From Armillaria gallica (Eukaryota; Basidiomycota; Agaricomycetes; Agaricales; Physalacriaceae): a stretch of DNA of 64,000 bases. Positions 10,349-22,005 of the stretch are shown here, piece by piece; the first letter of the stretch is position 1; each line of letters starts with the position of its first letter. The translations under genes and the position numbers were made by a program. The DNA is taken from positions 6,696,001-6,760,000 of the forward strand of contig JBANDB010000002.1 of the NCBI GenBank assembly GCA_037576215.1, read 5' to 3'. Under the pieces are notes generated by a model, which was given only the letters and a program-made list of their open reading frames with translations, was not told the DNA's origin and made no database searches.

Positions 10349-11975
10349 TTAACGATCTTCTCTGTTTTTGCCTTCTGGTTGTCTAGGTTTGAATATACCC
10401 CTATCACGGACAGATTGGAGGATGTCTTCTATGTGTTCGTTCGCATCACAGTCCTCAAGCCTCTGCCTTCCTGGAACAGCGATCACTCAGAAGACTTTCA
10501 CCGATACAATAATCAGGCACATACCAACGATAGCCCAGTTCCTCGTGCTCGGAATCCTCAGTGTCTCGCACTCTACTTTCCATCCGCAGTGAAGACTAAG
10601 ACTAGCCAGCCAAACGCGGTACATCGAATAAGCTGATGCAGCGCTTGCCTGGCTTCCCAAACATAGGCTCTCCTTGAATGCATCTTCGTCGTTGACGGGA
10701 AACGGCGCTTGCAGTGAACGGTCGTATTTCGCGTCGAAACTCCAGGGGCAGCATGGGATGGAAAGGTATCCTGACGCGGAATATAACGTCGACAGAACGG
10801 GAACCCACGGTGTGAGCTCGTCCGCGTGGTTACCGATGATGAAGACGTCGGGTTTTAGGAAGGGATCTGGGCTAGCAGGGAAGGGGTCGAAAGCGTGGAC
10901 GTGGAGATGTGATTGCGTAACCACGGGGTAGTGCGACCACGATGTGCGTGCGCGAACATCAATACCACAGCCAGAGTAGCCTTCAGAAACGAGGATATGT
11001 GTTAACAGCCCATTGCCGCAGCCAAAGTCGAGGAAACCTCCTGGTGGCCGAGGCCAAGGTCCACTCTCTTCCTCATCATTGCCAACAGTATCACCATTTC
11101 TGTATGTTTCCTTCCAAAGGAGCATGAGAAACGTCGCGATTCCGATATCCTATCGTAAGATCAGTAAGCCAAGGGGAATCCGAAAACAATGGACGTATAC
11201 CACACGTGCCTCAAATACATGTTTCAACGGATCCGTAGCTTCTTGCCAAGTGTCCACTAGATGTTTGTGCCTTTCCCGCATGATGAGATACAGATCTTGA
11301 TACGCCTCCCGCTGTACTAAATTATCATGCTTGACCCTCTTTTTGTAATTGGTCATCGCACCCCATCCGTATCGATGCAAGGTGTCCAGTAGCGCGAGAG
11401 AAGTTCTGTATAAGCGTGAATTTGGATCCAACGGCGTATCCGGCAGCGGAAGAACCTCGATCCGCAGCGTCTTTGGCTCAGCAGTCAGATAGCGGAAAGC
11501 TAAGTGAGATACTGCGGGATGATAATATGGCAGAGGCGATCCCAAAGGCGTCAACACCAATACAGATGCAGTCTTCTCCCCCTTTGAATACAACGTGCAG
11601 TACTGTTCCAAAGCAGCATCGCGACCTGGTCGACGTGGTAACAGACGCCTGTGGATGCATCGCGTCGGTTCAAAGCCATCCAGTCGTGGAATCTCAGCAG
11701 GAAATTCAGTGGCCGTATCCAAGAGACGTTCTGATCGAAGGATAAGAGTGGAATTGTATTCCGGATGATCCACGAGCTGGGCAATGGCGACTTCGAACTA
11801 AGATAGACTAAGAATCCCACGAAGAAGCTCCACAAATGCGATATAGACGTACCAATTCTAAAGGGAAATCGGCAGGGCATGTAATGAGTGGTATCCATTG
11901 GCTTCCATAATGAGAAAGCGGCATATTCTCCGTTGGCGGAACGCAAGGCAGCGGATCGAAGCGAGGGCGTGCCAT
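10349..11975 (-). CDS. TRM44: tRNA (uracil-O2-)-methyltransferase, Trm44
   Basis: Cytosolic AdoMet-dependent enzyme that makes 2'-O-methyluridine at position 44 of tRNA-Ser. Four exons (11975-11853, 11797-11210, 11149-10525, 10470-10349) give about 485 residues, close to the fungal family. Recognisable blocks in order: KHVFE-DIGIATFLMLLWKETY, then FLDFGCGNGLLTHIL (AdoMet-binding loop), GIDVRAR, FIIGNHADELTPWVP and PCCPWSFDAKY, then RIPSTRNWAIVG and a C-terminal DRGIFKPRQPEGK. The start at 11975 (MARPRFDPL) is chosen because the frame reaches it without a stop and leads into the conserved SQWIPLITCPADFPLELF block. The next Met in frame is at 11924. The second intron starts GCACGT, a GC-AG intron. 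It is divergent from the hydrolase gene at 13196. Confidence 0.92.
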
Positions 11976-13195
11976 TATCAATTAACGAATGTTCGTAGTA
12001 TATCCCAGCTGGAATACCTGAGCCACCGGAATTGTAAGTGTTCCCAAAACTTCACTCATGGCAGCCTGGTGACGCCAAAAACATGGAGGGAAACGGAAAC
12101 GACAAAAAGTTAGGCAGTGATTGTTCGTGCTTGTCAACACCTTCTGAGGTCTAGACGCCCACGTGATAACACCTGGCTTTGCTTAGTGCTATCTTCCATA
12201 ATCTTCCACCCCATTCGCGCGCAGCGGGCCTTCAAGCATGTCTTTTTTGTGATAAACGAGGAATCACACGCGTTCTCATCAGATGTATCGATGCTCACAA
12301 TGGCCTTGGAAACGCCCTCATCTCATGTCTGATCCTTGATCCTCCTGGTTGGTGACACAAGATTATACATATACCGTATACCATGTTGACCACCAGATTA
12401 TGAAGAAAACGTTCTTTTGTTACATAACGAGTCGCCATCTCTTCATAAGAAACAGGACAACAAGGGGCAGACCCGCCTCGTCTGCACTGGATTGAAAATT
12501 AAAATTACGGATCATTTTCGCACGGAGTGTGTCGCCTTTTCTGTACACTCAGCTGTATGGGCGGGACGTCCCGACACGGAGGCGCTCAGGACAGCTGATG
12601 CGAACTTTGATACATTGCGAGAAATGATCGAGCCGCATATTGCGCATTCCAATTCCATTGATGGAGCCTGCCTCATACACCGTTGGATCCCGGACTACGA
12701 CGAAATATGAATTCTAAACGAAACTTGAAAAGGAAGTCATGTTTGTTTGCCGGGGATACTTTCCGAAAACATTTACCCGTCTCCCTTACCTTTCTTTCTT
12801 CAAGACACCATGTTGGTCTTGCCTTCGGGCGCTTAAGGCCAGGATACTTGTACGATCCATCAGCCAATCTTCCATCGTGGGTACTAGGCAACTATTCGCC
12901 ACTATCTGGACACCCTGACTGAATATGAAGCCCCCTCTGGATGCTTAAGTATTCTCCGATCGGACCACACGGCTTGCGGCAGCCGATACTTTGCAGCGGG
13001 GATCGTTCCAAACGCGACTTGATCCGCCGAAACAGTCCACTCCGTCACGGATAAGCTGTGTTCGCCTGTTTGAACGCATCTTTGGATATCATTATACGAG
13101 CATGGTTAGTATAAATATCCTTGCTTGGCCCCATCATGCTCATTGTTTTCTCCAAAACATCACCACCTCCTCGACATTCACTCAACGTTCTCATT
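11976..13195. promoter_or_regulatory. Divergent promoter region TRM44 / hydrolase
   Basis: No convincing gene. TATAAAT at 13110-13116 is placed to start transcription near 13140 for the hydrolase. That puts the Met at 13136 too close to the cap and supports the start at 13196. No TATA box was recognised for TRM44, as is common for housekeeping genes. Confidence 0.5.
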
Positions 13196-15423
13196 ATGAT
13201 TTTGGTTTCAAGCCACGGCGAGAAGAAGGAGGAGAAGACCAAAGAACAGGAGTGTTCGAACGGCTGCTGCGAGCTTAAACATCTGCAGGAACTGATACTC
13301 CAATACACGACGCCCGGCGTTGCTCCACCATCCGCTCGGATGATTCCCAACGTCAAGGTCGAACACAAGCCAGACTTCAGATTATGGCATTGGTGGAAGT
13401 ACGGCTGGTTTGTAGCCTCGAAGGGTATGTCTATCGTCTTCTTGTGAATTCAATGCCTCATCTTTGATTTCAGCTACACAGATGACCGGAGACGCGATCG
13501 TGCATACTGTCTGGGGCCCCAGAAAAAAGTCATGGGGTATCCAAATGACTCTTATGTCAAGTCTCATGCGTAACGCTGGTCAACATACCGACCTTATGGA
13601 TATTGTATGTGACTTTTTTATGCTGTTATTGCCTGCAGCTGACCGTTTATAAGCCTTCTATCCGAATGTTTATGGGTACTATGGGCGGTATGGGCCCTGC
13701 ACCACCAGACGCGCTCGTAACACCGGTTACCTTTCACGTCACGAAGCGCCGTCTTCGCGGTATTCTTGAGGAATTCGATCGTCAAGAAACGGGCAAACGC
13801 GAGCTGTCTGGCGAATGGGTTGTTGGAAAGCGCACCTGGAATCGACTTCAGACAGAATGGAAGGCGGCTCAGATAGGTGAGAGAGGGTCCCACACTTTCG
13901 CCAAGAAGACGGAACGTGTCATGCTCTATATTCATGGTGGTGAGTAGTTGCGTTACTTGATACTTTTTTTCACGACCCTACCCTCTAACCCCTTCGAGGC
14001 GCATACTATGTTGGTAGTGCATCAGAAAAGCGTGTGATTTCCGTGCCTTTGGCACAGTACACCGATTCTCGTGTCTTTTGTAAGCCATTTGTGCATCGAC
14101 TGTTTATTTTTACTTACCAGTGTCTTCTTTAGCGCTGGATTATCGGCTTGCACCAGAGACACATTTCCCTGGACCCCTTCACGATGCTGTCATTGGGTAC
14201 TTCCGTCTTATCGACGACTTGCACATTCCACCGGAGAACATCATTGTTTGCGGAGACAGTGCTGGCGGGGGCCTGTCGCTGGCATTATTGATGTATCTTC
14301 GAGATAACGACTATCCAATGCCGGCGGGGGCTATCCTAATGTCTCCGTGGGTTGGTAAGTGCCCCACAACTCTCAGCCATGTGTGATTTTTCACCTTCCC
14401 TGCAGATCTTACCATGAGCGGCGAGTCTTGGGAATCAAACGCCCAATACGACGTTATCCCGGTATTCTCACCCAAGGACCACATGAACCCGATCGCTAAT
14501 TACTTGGGAGACAATATTGACCGGTACTTGATGCATCCTTACGCCAGTCCGCTGTTCGGTGATTTTAAAGATCTCCCACCGCTTCTCATCCAATCTGGTG
14601 ACTCCGAAGTTCTGCGGGACGAGATCGCCCTGCTCGCACACAAGGCGGAACTAGCAGGTGTGAACGTTCGCCATGAACTTTATCAGGACGGTGTAGGTTT
14701 CGGTTACTTTCTATAATAATAATGTTCTGAGATTTCCCACCACACCAGGTACACGTCTTCCAAACATTCCCGTTCCTGGAAGTATGGTCGCGCTCGTTCA
14801 TGGCGATGCATGACTTTGTCCGCAATACGCTCCATCATCTCCAACGCGAATCACCCCAGATTCTTGCTGACAAGGCTGAGAGATCTATGGAACGTGAGAT
14901 CGACACCCACGCGGCGCTCGTTATCAGCGCTGATGGGACGGAGACTTCTGTGGGAGTGGAAGGTGCCAAGGCGTCCTTGCTAGACGAGGACGGGCATGAG
15001 CCGGCGGATAGTCATTGTCTCAACTGCGGGCGTCGCCAGGACTCTACTTGGTCTTCGTCTTCGGAGACCGACGTAGAGTCTGAGGACGAGGTTGATATCA
15101 AGATATCCGTTGTCCCGCCATCCGAGGATCCTTCGCCTCTGATCACCCGGTCGAATACCGAGGATGACTCGGAGGTTCTTCCCCCGTCGAAAGGATTGAA
15201 GCGTGTTTCGTCTGTATCCTCGATTCTGTCCGTTCTAACTGATTCACCGCCAACGGTATCGAAATCTCTGCGGGACCGGAGCAGGTCTTTACATCTCGCT
15301 AATCCTATAGCTCGGCGCCAGTCGAGGAGCCGGAGCCGGAGCCGGAGCCCTTTCAGGAGACCTCTGACTCCGGAGGTGGCTCGACAAGTCGAGAGCTGGT
15401 CCTGGCACTTCTGGTCTGGTTAG
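13196..15423 (+). CDS. HSL-type alpha/beta hydrolase (esterase/lipase) with disordered tail
   Basis: Seven exons (13196-13424, 13474-13604, 13639-13939, 13999-14079, 14133-14354, 14406-14692, 14749-15423) give 641 residues. The family hydrolyses carboxyl esters. Visible landmarks are HGGAYYVGS (oxyanion hole), LDYRLAPE, the nucleophile motif GDSAGGG, the acid in SGDSEVLRDE and the catalytic His in DGVHVFQTF, so the triad Ser-Asp-His is complete. The core ends near residue 440. The rest is a long acidic, Ser-rich extension ending in an Arg-Ser repeat (SRSRSRSRS near 15320-15350), unusual for a plain esterase and possibly phosphorylated. No N-terminal signal peptide is obvious with the start used. 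The substrate is unknown. Confidence 0.88.
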
Positions 15424-15944
15424 ATTATTTAATGTCAAAGGTATTTCTCCTGTCATCCATCCTTAATTCTGATAGTACGCTGATTTCCATTCCAAGATAG
15501 ATTCTTTGCGACACGCAGTATGGTATTAATGGTTGAATATGTGTCGGGAAATGTAACTTAATCTTTAAGGGCGTGGATAGCATACAGCTCTACTAAACCC
15601 ACTATTTAATTGCTTCATTAGGTAGTAAAACTACTACCTTCATTGTTGTATGAATAGCATCAATCCAACTTTTTTTCACTTTTGTCTTGCCCCATACTTA
15701 AATCACTCCGGCATTCCGGCCCGACGGACTCTCAAAAAAAGCTGGTTGGTAGCCACTGCCTTGTCTTTCAACCACGACGAGTCTCAGCGCTACCCCTGCG
15801 TCCAACTCATATTCTACTTGCTTGCTTTGTATACAGAGGCTGCGATCTTAACGAAGGCATTCTACACTTTGAAAAGAACTGCGTGCGTATATCAGGCAAC
15901 TTGTTGGAAAGATGTTTTGCTGATTCTTGTTGCAGTGATTTATC
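15424..15944. other. Intergenic, nothing recognised
   Basis: The 3' flank of the hydrolase, followed by AT-rich sequence. Overlapping small frames at 15650-15972 have no family character. Confidence 0.4.
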
Positions 15945-16268
15945 ATGTCTAACACTCAAACTCCCCCCTTGAAGCCTGAGTCCATCTTAGATCATAGTTC
16001 GAAGCCCTGTCATTGGAAATTGCTGTTCGAAAACGTAGCGACCCTGCCAGAACGCCTGCAGGAGAAGGACTTCGTCCCCGTCTGGCTACTGAACTCACTA
16101 GGAAAGGACTACCCCTTTGTAGAAGGTGCCCATTTTCGCATTGTTGTCAGTCAGTTTGAAGAAGAGAAACCTGTCCGGTTGCTATTGCAAGTCGAGAGGG
16201 TCGACGGCGACGGCGACACAGTCGCTGACTTGTTGGCGAAATGCCGCCCCCATCAGCTCATAGGATGA
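15945..16268 (+). CDS. Hypothetical 107-residue protein
   Basis: An uninterrupted frame starting MSNTQTPPLKPESILD, hydrophilic, with a central PVWLLNSLGKDYPF segment and a C-terminal stretch of hydrophobic/charged alternation (VRLLLQVERVDGDGD). No family was recognised. It could be one exon of a longer gene or a decayed fragment. The opposite strand at 16182-16442 also has a coding-like frame (SLDWYYEHDRNVPGRYRNKV), so even the strand is uncertain. Confidence 0.25.
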   Translation: MSNTQTPPLKPESILDHSSKPCHWKLLFENVATLPERLQEKDFVPVWLLNSLGKDYPFVEGAHFRIVVSQFEEEKPVRLLLQVERVDGDGDTVADLLAKCRPHQLIG

Positions 16269-16713
16269 TTGTAGGCTGTGTCTAACCTTGTTTCGGTAAC
16301 GACCAGGAACGTTACGATCATGTTCGTAATACCAATCGAGAGATTCATTGGCTGCTTTCATTTGGGATTTGCACTGTTGTAAGTTATCCAGCCACAACGA
16401 CCTCGATATTGTCTTGTTCGTCAACAATAGCGAGGAAAACATTGGCTATTTCCTTGATCAGGGCGTCCTGCCAGTGCGACGTCCTCATCCCATAAGGATA
16501 CGCGAGTGTCCGAGGAATACTGTTTGGGTATCCCTCTGGTGAGCTTCACCGGCTCTGGACTGACCTTAGACACACTGATACCTCGGAATAATCTTCACTG
16601 CTGCGGGTCGAGTCCTTTTCAGGATGGAAAAAAAGGTATACTAAAAAATGTCGTGACTTTTTGTTATGCCGCAAAACGGGATGTGAAAAGCGCAATGAAA
16701 CACGTCCCACCTA

Positions 16714-17145
16714 ATGCAGCAACGTTGCGACTGCCCTTCGACGTTTGTATCCGAAGTGGACTTTGACGACTTGTGCTCCACGGAACGAGTCAATGAGCTA
16801 CTTGCGTCCGTGAATGCCATGTGCAAAGATGGGATTGTCGATCTCATCACAGGTCCTTCGACGTCTGCACTTCTGACCATCTGCTACCAGGACAACCATG
16901 CCTCACTTGCAACCTTCCGCTCCCATCTTAATATACGAATCCCTGCCCGCAGAGTCGCCCTGACATTCGCCCTTACCGGTGTACATGATCTAGCTATCGA
17001 AAGAAGCATATGGGTCGGTCTTACGCGCCAATGGCTACTCTGCAGGATGTGCCAGGACGACCTCGAGGATGTCATCCACGTCCTATTCACGCGGGGGATA
17101 CCTTTTTTATTGCGTTTTCCCTGTCTTTTCATTTACCTGAAATAG
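16714..17145 (+). pseudogene. Fragment with C-terminal CxxC..H motif, possibly retroelement-derived
   Basis: The frame contains RRVALTFALTGVHDLAIER, then LCRMCQDDLEDVIHVLFTRG. The pattern hydrophobic-CRxCxxxxEDxxHxLF resembles a small Cys/His motif that ends many basidiomycete proteins linked to reverse transcriptases, where a second Cys after LF is usual. That Cys is absent here. No upstream polymerase domain was seen. It is best read as a truncated relic, and the assignment rests on motif memory only. Confidence 0.25.
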
Positions 17146-18005
17146 TACCATGAAAATTATCCCGTCTTTCAGCTCATTTTCAGCACCAAGGTCGAATAAA
17201 ATGTCACGACTTTCTGAGGTCCTGTTTTTCCGCAGAGAAAATGTACCGGATGTAGTAGTGCTTTGGAAGTGCTAGCGTTTCTTGCTCGTACCAGAAATTT
17301 CTCCCTCTCAATCGCTGATACGGGGCACCACAATCGTCTATATAGACGCGCAGCGACGTTTGGCGTGCAAGAACGCCGTAATCTCGCAACTTTACGGCGA
17401 ACTTTAAATTGGCGGGAGCAACCTGCGCCTTGACGACCATTACATGCAGGTGTAGGAAAAATTAACATCTATCGAGAATCCCGATGAATGTTACTATGTA
17501 ACGTCGACAATTCGCTTGCCACTCAGGCCACTTCAATTTGGAAAATACAACTACAGATGGACGAGCCTGCCTTTAAACGGTCAGAATAGAACATAGTGTT
17601 AGTGTTGATGCGGCCAGATATCAGGACTAGATATCAACAACCGTCCACCCTATCTGTCATTAGGTTGATATCGTTGTCTATCTACGAGAGACTACTTATC
17701 AGCGACGAAGCCTGACTTCCCCGGGCCGCAGTAAGCGGATTAATGACCTGTGTGAGAGAACTTTCGATGAATTCAAAGTCGTAACCTCCACGGCCACGTT
17801 AACAGAGAAACGGTGACAGGAAGGAAGCTCGGAATAAATATTTTCACAACGCTCCAAAGCGGTCGTCTGAGAGGAAATGGCCCTTCCTATTTGAGCGATT
17901 ACGTGGTATTTGGTCATGTTTGCCAAGAACCACACGGCGACAAGGCGAGCTGCTTCTTGCTTTTGTATTTATACTCTGATCGTGTTCCCTTCTCCTACGA
18001 CGACG
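17146..18005. other. Intergenic
   Basis: No supported gene. A minus-strand frame at 17204-17440 (LRVYIDDCGAPYQRLRGRN) has a coding-like texture but no neighbouring exon. A TATTTATA stretch near 17970 may serve the gene at 18006. Confidence 0.35.
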
Positions 18006-18785
18006 ATGGCAGACCTTACGGTCCTTTCTTCCCTAACTCCAGTGCCTATAATACCACAGAGCAGGAGGCCTTTCTCTTGGAATGGAACGGGAATTCCACG
18101 GCGGTCGAAGAACTCCTTTTCACCACCAACACGAAAAGAGCAGCAATCACGGTCACTAGACGTATATGCAAGCAATTTAATGAGGAGCAGGAGGTTGTCA
18201 AGCACAAGTATTGCAGAGGAGAGGGAAGAGGAAGAAGCGTCAACGCCGTCACAGGTGGTGATGATACTTTCAGGGCCGCGGTCAGATTCCCCGGGGCATG
18301 ATAGGGAAGCCTCTCAGTCATCATCCACATCGGCGTCCACATCGACCTCGACGAGAGTATCGCTGGATACTACCTCTGTGTCTTCGTGGTCCTCTTCATC
18401 AAGTGCTCCTCCTTCAGATGACTCTGTGATGCAGCATAAGACCAGAGTACCATCGCCGGAACCTTTACCGTCACGAACCACCCGGTATCCTAACACTCGA
18501 CATCGCCCCACACGGTCTCGAAGCGCCCCTCCATTCAAGACCACTTTCCAGCTCGAGAACGAATCAACCCCAAATTCACCTTCGTCAACAGGCACCACAA
18601 CGCCGCAGTTCACGAGACATCGCACCAAGAGGAGCATGACCACATGGAATACACCGACGTCGGCCACGAAAACGTGGTCGTTTGGGTATGGCCATGATAA
18701 GAATGAGTTGCTGAAGCCGCCCCCACCGTTACGTGAGTCTCCGCCGTTTCAGCTTCATCATGTTTGCTCAGCCCCGATGTTTTGA
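18006..18785 (+). CDS. Ser/Thr/Pro-rich low-complexity protein
   Basis: Single frame of 259 residues from ATG 18006 (MADLTVLSSLTPVPII). An alternative in-frame ATG at 17916 would add 30 residues, but the TATTTATA box lies between the two, favouring 18006. The protein is dominated by Ser/Thr runs (ASTSTSTRVS, SSWSSSSSAPPS) and Arg/Pro-rich stretches, with a more ordered C-terminus containing TWSFGYGHDKNELLKPPPPL. That last motif looks like the only conserved part. No signal peptide or membrane segment. Function unknown; disordered, possibly regulatory or cytoskeletal. Confidence 0.55.
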   Translation: MADLTVLSSLTPVPIIPQSRRPFSWNGTGIPRRSKNSFSPPTRKEQQSRSLDVYASNLMRSRRLSSTSIAEEREEEEASTPSQVVMILSGPRSDSPGHDREASQSSSTSASTSTSTRVSLDTTSVSSWSSSSSAPPSDDSVMQHKTRVPSPEPLPSRTTRYPNTRHRPTRSRSAPPFKTTFQLENESTPNSPSSTGTTTPQFTRHRTKRSMTTWNTPTSATKTWSFGYGHDKNELLKPPPPLRESPPFQLHHVCSAPMF

Positions 18786-19340
18786 TCGCAGATCGACCGA
18801 CGACGTTTTGGCGCCATACATCTCGCTCGGGGGTGACTTCGTCGTCATATTCACCTTCCACGCATCTAATACGGCGGTCAACATTCATCGCAGCAGGGCT
18901 CAAGTTTGACAAGCCCGTGTGTGATCTTAGTGCACTTGGAGTGGAGAGTCGGATACAAAGTCCAGCTGCGCACAAGGTCCGCGACGCATTTTGGGAAGTG
19001 GTACTATAGCGGGAATAAGGGGACCTTGGGATTTTCAGAGCGCAAAGGACACATGTCTGGATCCAAGCATCTTTTTCTTGGATACCACTCATGTCGCGCT
19101 CTACAATTCAACCTCAGCGCCGCACGTCGACGTGCTTCTCAACTCCTGATGGACGTTGATACCTCCAGACAGTCACATCGAACATTCATACCCTGCTGTC
19201 AAGCACTTCATCTTTTTGATACCCTTCACACGCCATGATTTATTCTTACACTGCGATCCTTAGCTAACAATGTATGCTCAAATAGCAACTTTCGAAAGTC
19301 AAACTTCGTTTACACGGATGGATTCACTTACATTATGGAT
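18786..19340. other. Intergenic with MFS-duplication 3' flank
   Basis: About 19155-19340 aligns, inverted, with 6034-6180 downstream of MFS copy A, apart from an extra segment of roughly 60 bp on this side. No gene was recognised in the remainder. Confidence 0.45.
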
Positions 19341-21334
19341 TCAGCTATACATAGTAACGGTTTCTTCGTCATCATGAGTAGATAGCACTGTAGATCGGTC
19401 GTCTTCGTCGATACTACGACCTGTATAATCAACAAAAAGCAGCAGGCCTGTCAAAATGAGGCAGATGGCCAAGGCCCCGTAGAGAAACTTATATTGAGCG
19501 ACGTCATCGCTGTGGTCGAAAAATCTTAGGATAAACATATTCTTGGAAACCTGTCAGAGAGCGGAGAAATGAAGAAGGCGCCACATACTGAGAACATGCC
19601 TCCTAGCGCCTCGATGACGGAGAAGGAGCCGAAGAGAACTGCACTGTGAGATGGGACAGATGAATAAATAGCGGGAGCGATAGCAACTGTGAAAGGCGAG
19701 ATGGCGTCGAAAACGAGGTGGGCGATTCTATTTGAAGCTGCAATAGAGATAACTGCGACGGTGGAGAATACATCAAGGGAGAGACAAGTGTAGGCTAGGC
19801 GCCTGGTGAAGCTGAGAACAGACTGAAGAGGTCGTGGTTTTCGTCGATATAGGATTGCAATGACTAGTGAAAACACCCCTCAGTGAACTAGGCGGCCCTG
19901 GCGCGTGGTTGACGAGTGCTCACCGGGATAAAGAAGGAGCAGTGCAAACGTCGAGGCTGCACGTGGGAATATCGAGTACCACTGGTATTGTTATGAAGTA
20001 AACGAGGGTTAGTACGTGTAGGCGCCTAGAAGGAAGTAGACGGACAGAGAGAGTACCGTCCGAAAATATAATCCCGAACCACATTTTGACGACCCCGAAG
20101 TTCTGCGTTAGTTGGTTAAATATTTCGAGCATGGAAATGCGTAGAACGTCTTACGGGGGTCAGAGAATACACGAAAAGGGCTAGAGTCAGCCATGGCCGT
20201 CGCGTGAATACGATCGCGGGAGAAATGGCAGCCTTGAGGATGGGTAATTTGTGTGCTGGACTTCGTAGTGTTTCGGGCAGGAGCCAAGTGATCAGAACAA
20301 CATTTAGCACGGTGGCAAGGCTGGATATGATCATCAACGGGATGAAATATTCCTGTGCCGGAAGAATCAGCGGGAGCATGGTAAGCTGTTGAATTAGGGT
20401 CATAATTAATATCTTGATCCCAAACCGACTCCAGGGATTAGTACGTACCTCTGTGCCTCCGAAATAAAAAAGCATGCTGAGGCCTTTGAAAGCACTGAAT
20501 AGCACAAACCTGACGGTAACAATCATCAGCAACGCGCAGGATTTGTATCAATTAGACTTACCTTGAACCGGGCGAGGCACAATCAGCGATATAGCTAAGA
20601 TAAAAAAAGCAATCAGCAGTTGTTGAGAGTTGCGCAGGTCTAGGCATACGTGTGAAGCAGGCCACTGAAGGCGATGCTGCCCCCGAACAGACAGTCCAGA
20701 GCAACGCTTCCTACATAAACACGAAAGTCCTTCCGTATAAATTCCGCTTGGACGATGACAAGATGCCTGTAATATTGTTTAATGATAGAAAGGCACATTC
20801 ATCAAAATACGCACGATATTGTCGTTCCGATCATAGAAATAAGCATTACCGGTTTCCTTCCCCACACGTCTGCAACGTGGCTCCATGATCCAATGGTGAA
20901 GAGACTCAACAGGGTACGAAGCGTGCCCATATCTATGAGTAACCGTCCTTGAGTGACGAATCACATGGAGTTGAAGGAGCTTACATTGCCGGAAGGACGG
21001 TGACCGTTGCTCATTTATATCCTGTTGTAATACAATGTATACTGAGATGAACTGATCGTACATCCCTCGCTATCAAAGCATATCCAGCAAAAGAAATACT
21101 AAGAAATTTTGGAAATACGTACGTGCAGAAAGTATAATGAAGCTATAAGACACAATCTCATGGTGACGCTTTTAGACAAATCCTGGAGGAATTGATCAGT
21201 GGCGATACTCACTTGCAAAGGTTCCTTGTTCGGTTGTCACTGCTAGCTTCATTCACCTCAGCTCTTGGTAATAGAGGCGATGTTTCCGTAGCAGCGTCAG
21301 CAGGCGGGCTAGCTTCAGTGTCCTGCGTCGACAT
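19341..21334 (-). CDS. Major facilitator superfamily transporter, copy B
   Basis: Inverted paralogue of 4041-6033 with the same exon plan. ATG at 21334 gives MSTQDTEASPPADAATETSPLLPRAE. The WGRKPVM signature loop lies near 20850. The central loop has WLLPETLRSPAHKLPILK (about 20250), and the tail DEDDRSTVLSTHDDEETVT ends at 19341. At the last intron the acceptor ACAG and the following GTTTCCAAG are intact, unlike copy A, so this copy has the cleaner splice structure. Predicted polytopic membrane transporter, substrate unknown. It is separated from the UbiA genes by TRM44 and the hydrolase, so it is not part of a tidy cluster. Confidence 0.8.
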
Positions 21335-22005
21335 TATGGTGGTCACTTAAGATGACAAGTGCCCGCCGCGTGCCGGGGCGTGTACGACCTTGCTGAATCT
21401 TATCGCTGGTCGCTGTCCCTTTCAAATATGAGAGTTGCCACGAATAGTAGCATTAAGCGCAGCTAAAACAGAGCTTAATATACCTTACAAGAGTGCACAC
21501 ATGTTACTTACTGCAGCCATAAGGAAAGAAAACATACATAATGAATAGCGCCGGCAAGCGGCAAAGCCCGCTACCTTACCTGTTCGGCTTACTCAAGCCG
21601 ATACATTTATTTTTGACGTCGGCAATTTCGGCGGGCGCTTGGAACTTAAGGGAAGAACAAGATAGTCGTAGGAAGAGCAAGTAGATAGACGTTGTACAAT
21701 AGGTAGAAAATCATATGTACTCTAATTCTCGCGTGTGAGGTTATCGCCACGCCATCAAAGAACTCAGGGTGTCACGCAACCAGTTCTTAAATTTGGACTC
21801 ATACCTGCCGTGCTCGCAATGGCCCACTTCGGCTAAGTCCACTCCAGCATACTGTATAAAGAAATATCAAGTAAGAGTGTCTACGTCGATGCCCTCGCTG
21901 TACTTTGGCAAAGCCACCAGTGAAATACACCGAATACGGTCCCATCCCGAGTACTCGTCGTGGCTATTTCAACATTGATGGCTCCCCATACACCTTTCAG
22001 ATACT
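21335..22005. other. Intergenic between MFS copy B and F-box gene 1
   Basis: Upstream region of MFS copy B on the minus strand, followed by the 3' side of the F-box gene. No gene was recognised. Confidence 0.45.

Noticed and set aside
11478..11745. Long open frames antisense to TRM44 and, elsewhere, antisense to the Gag/Pol and F-box genes
   Set aside because: They are shadows of strongly supported coding exons and have no protein-family character of their own.
16182..16442. Minus-strand coding exon with YYEHDRNVPGRYRNK
   Set aside because: Texture is protein-like, but there is no supporting neighbour exon, start context or family. It is mentioned only under the plus-strand ORF.
1..21334. 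A coherent biosynthetic gene cluster (UbiA, MFS, hydrolase)
   Set aside because: Housekeeping TRM44 lies in the middle, no core synthase, P450 or terpene cyclase is present, and the duplications have different orientations. Proximity alone is not enough.
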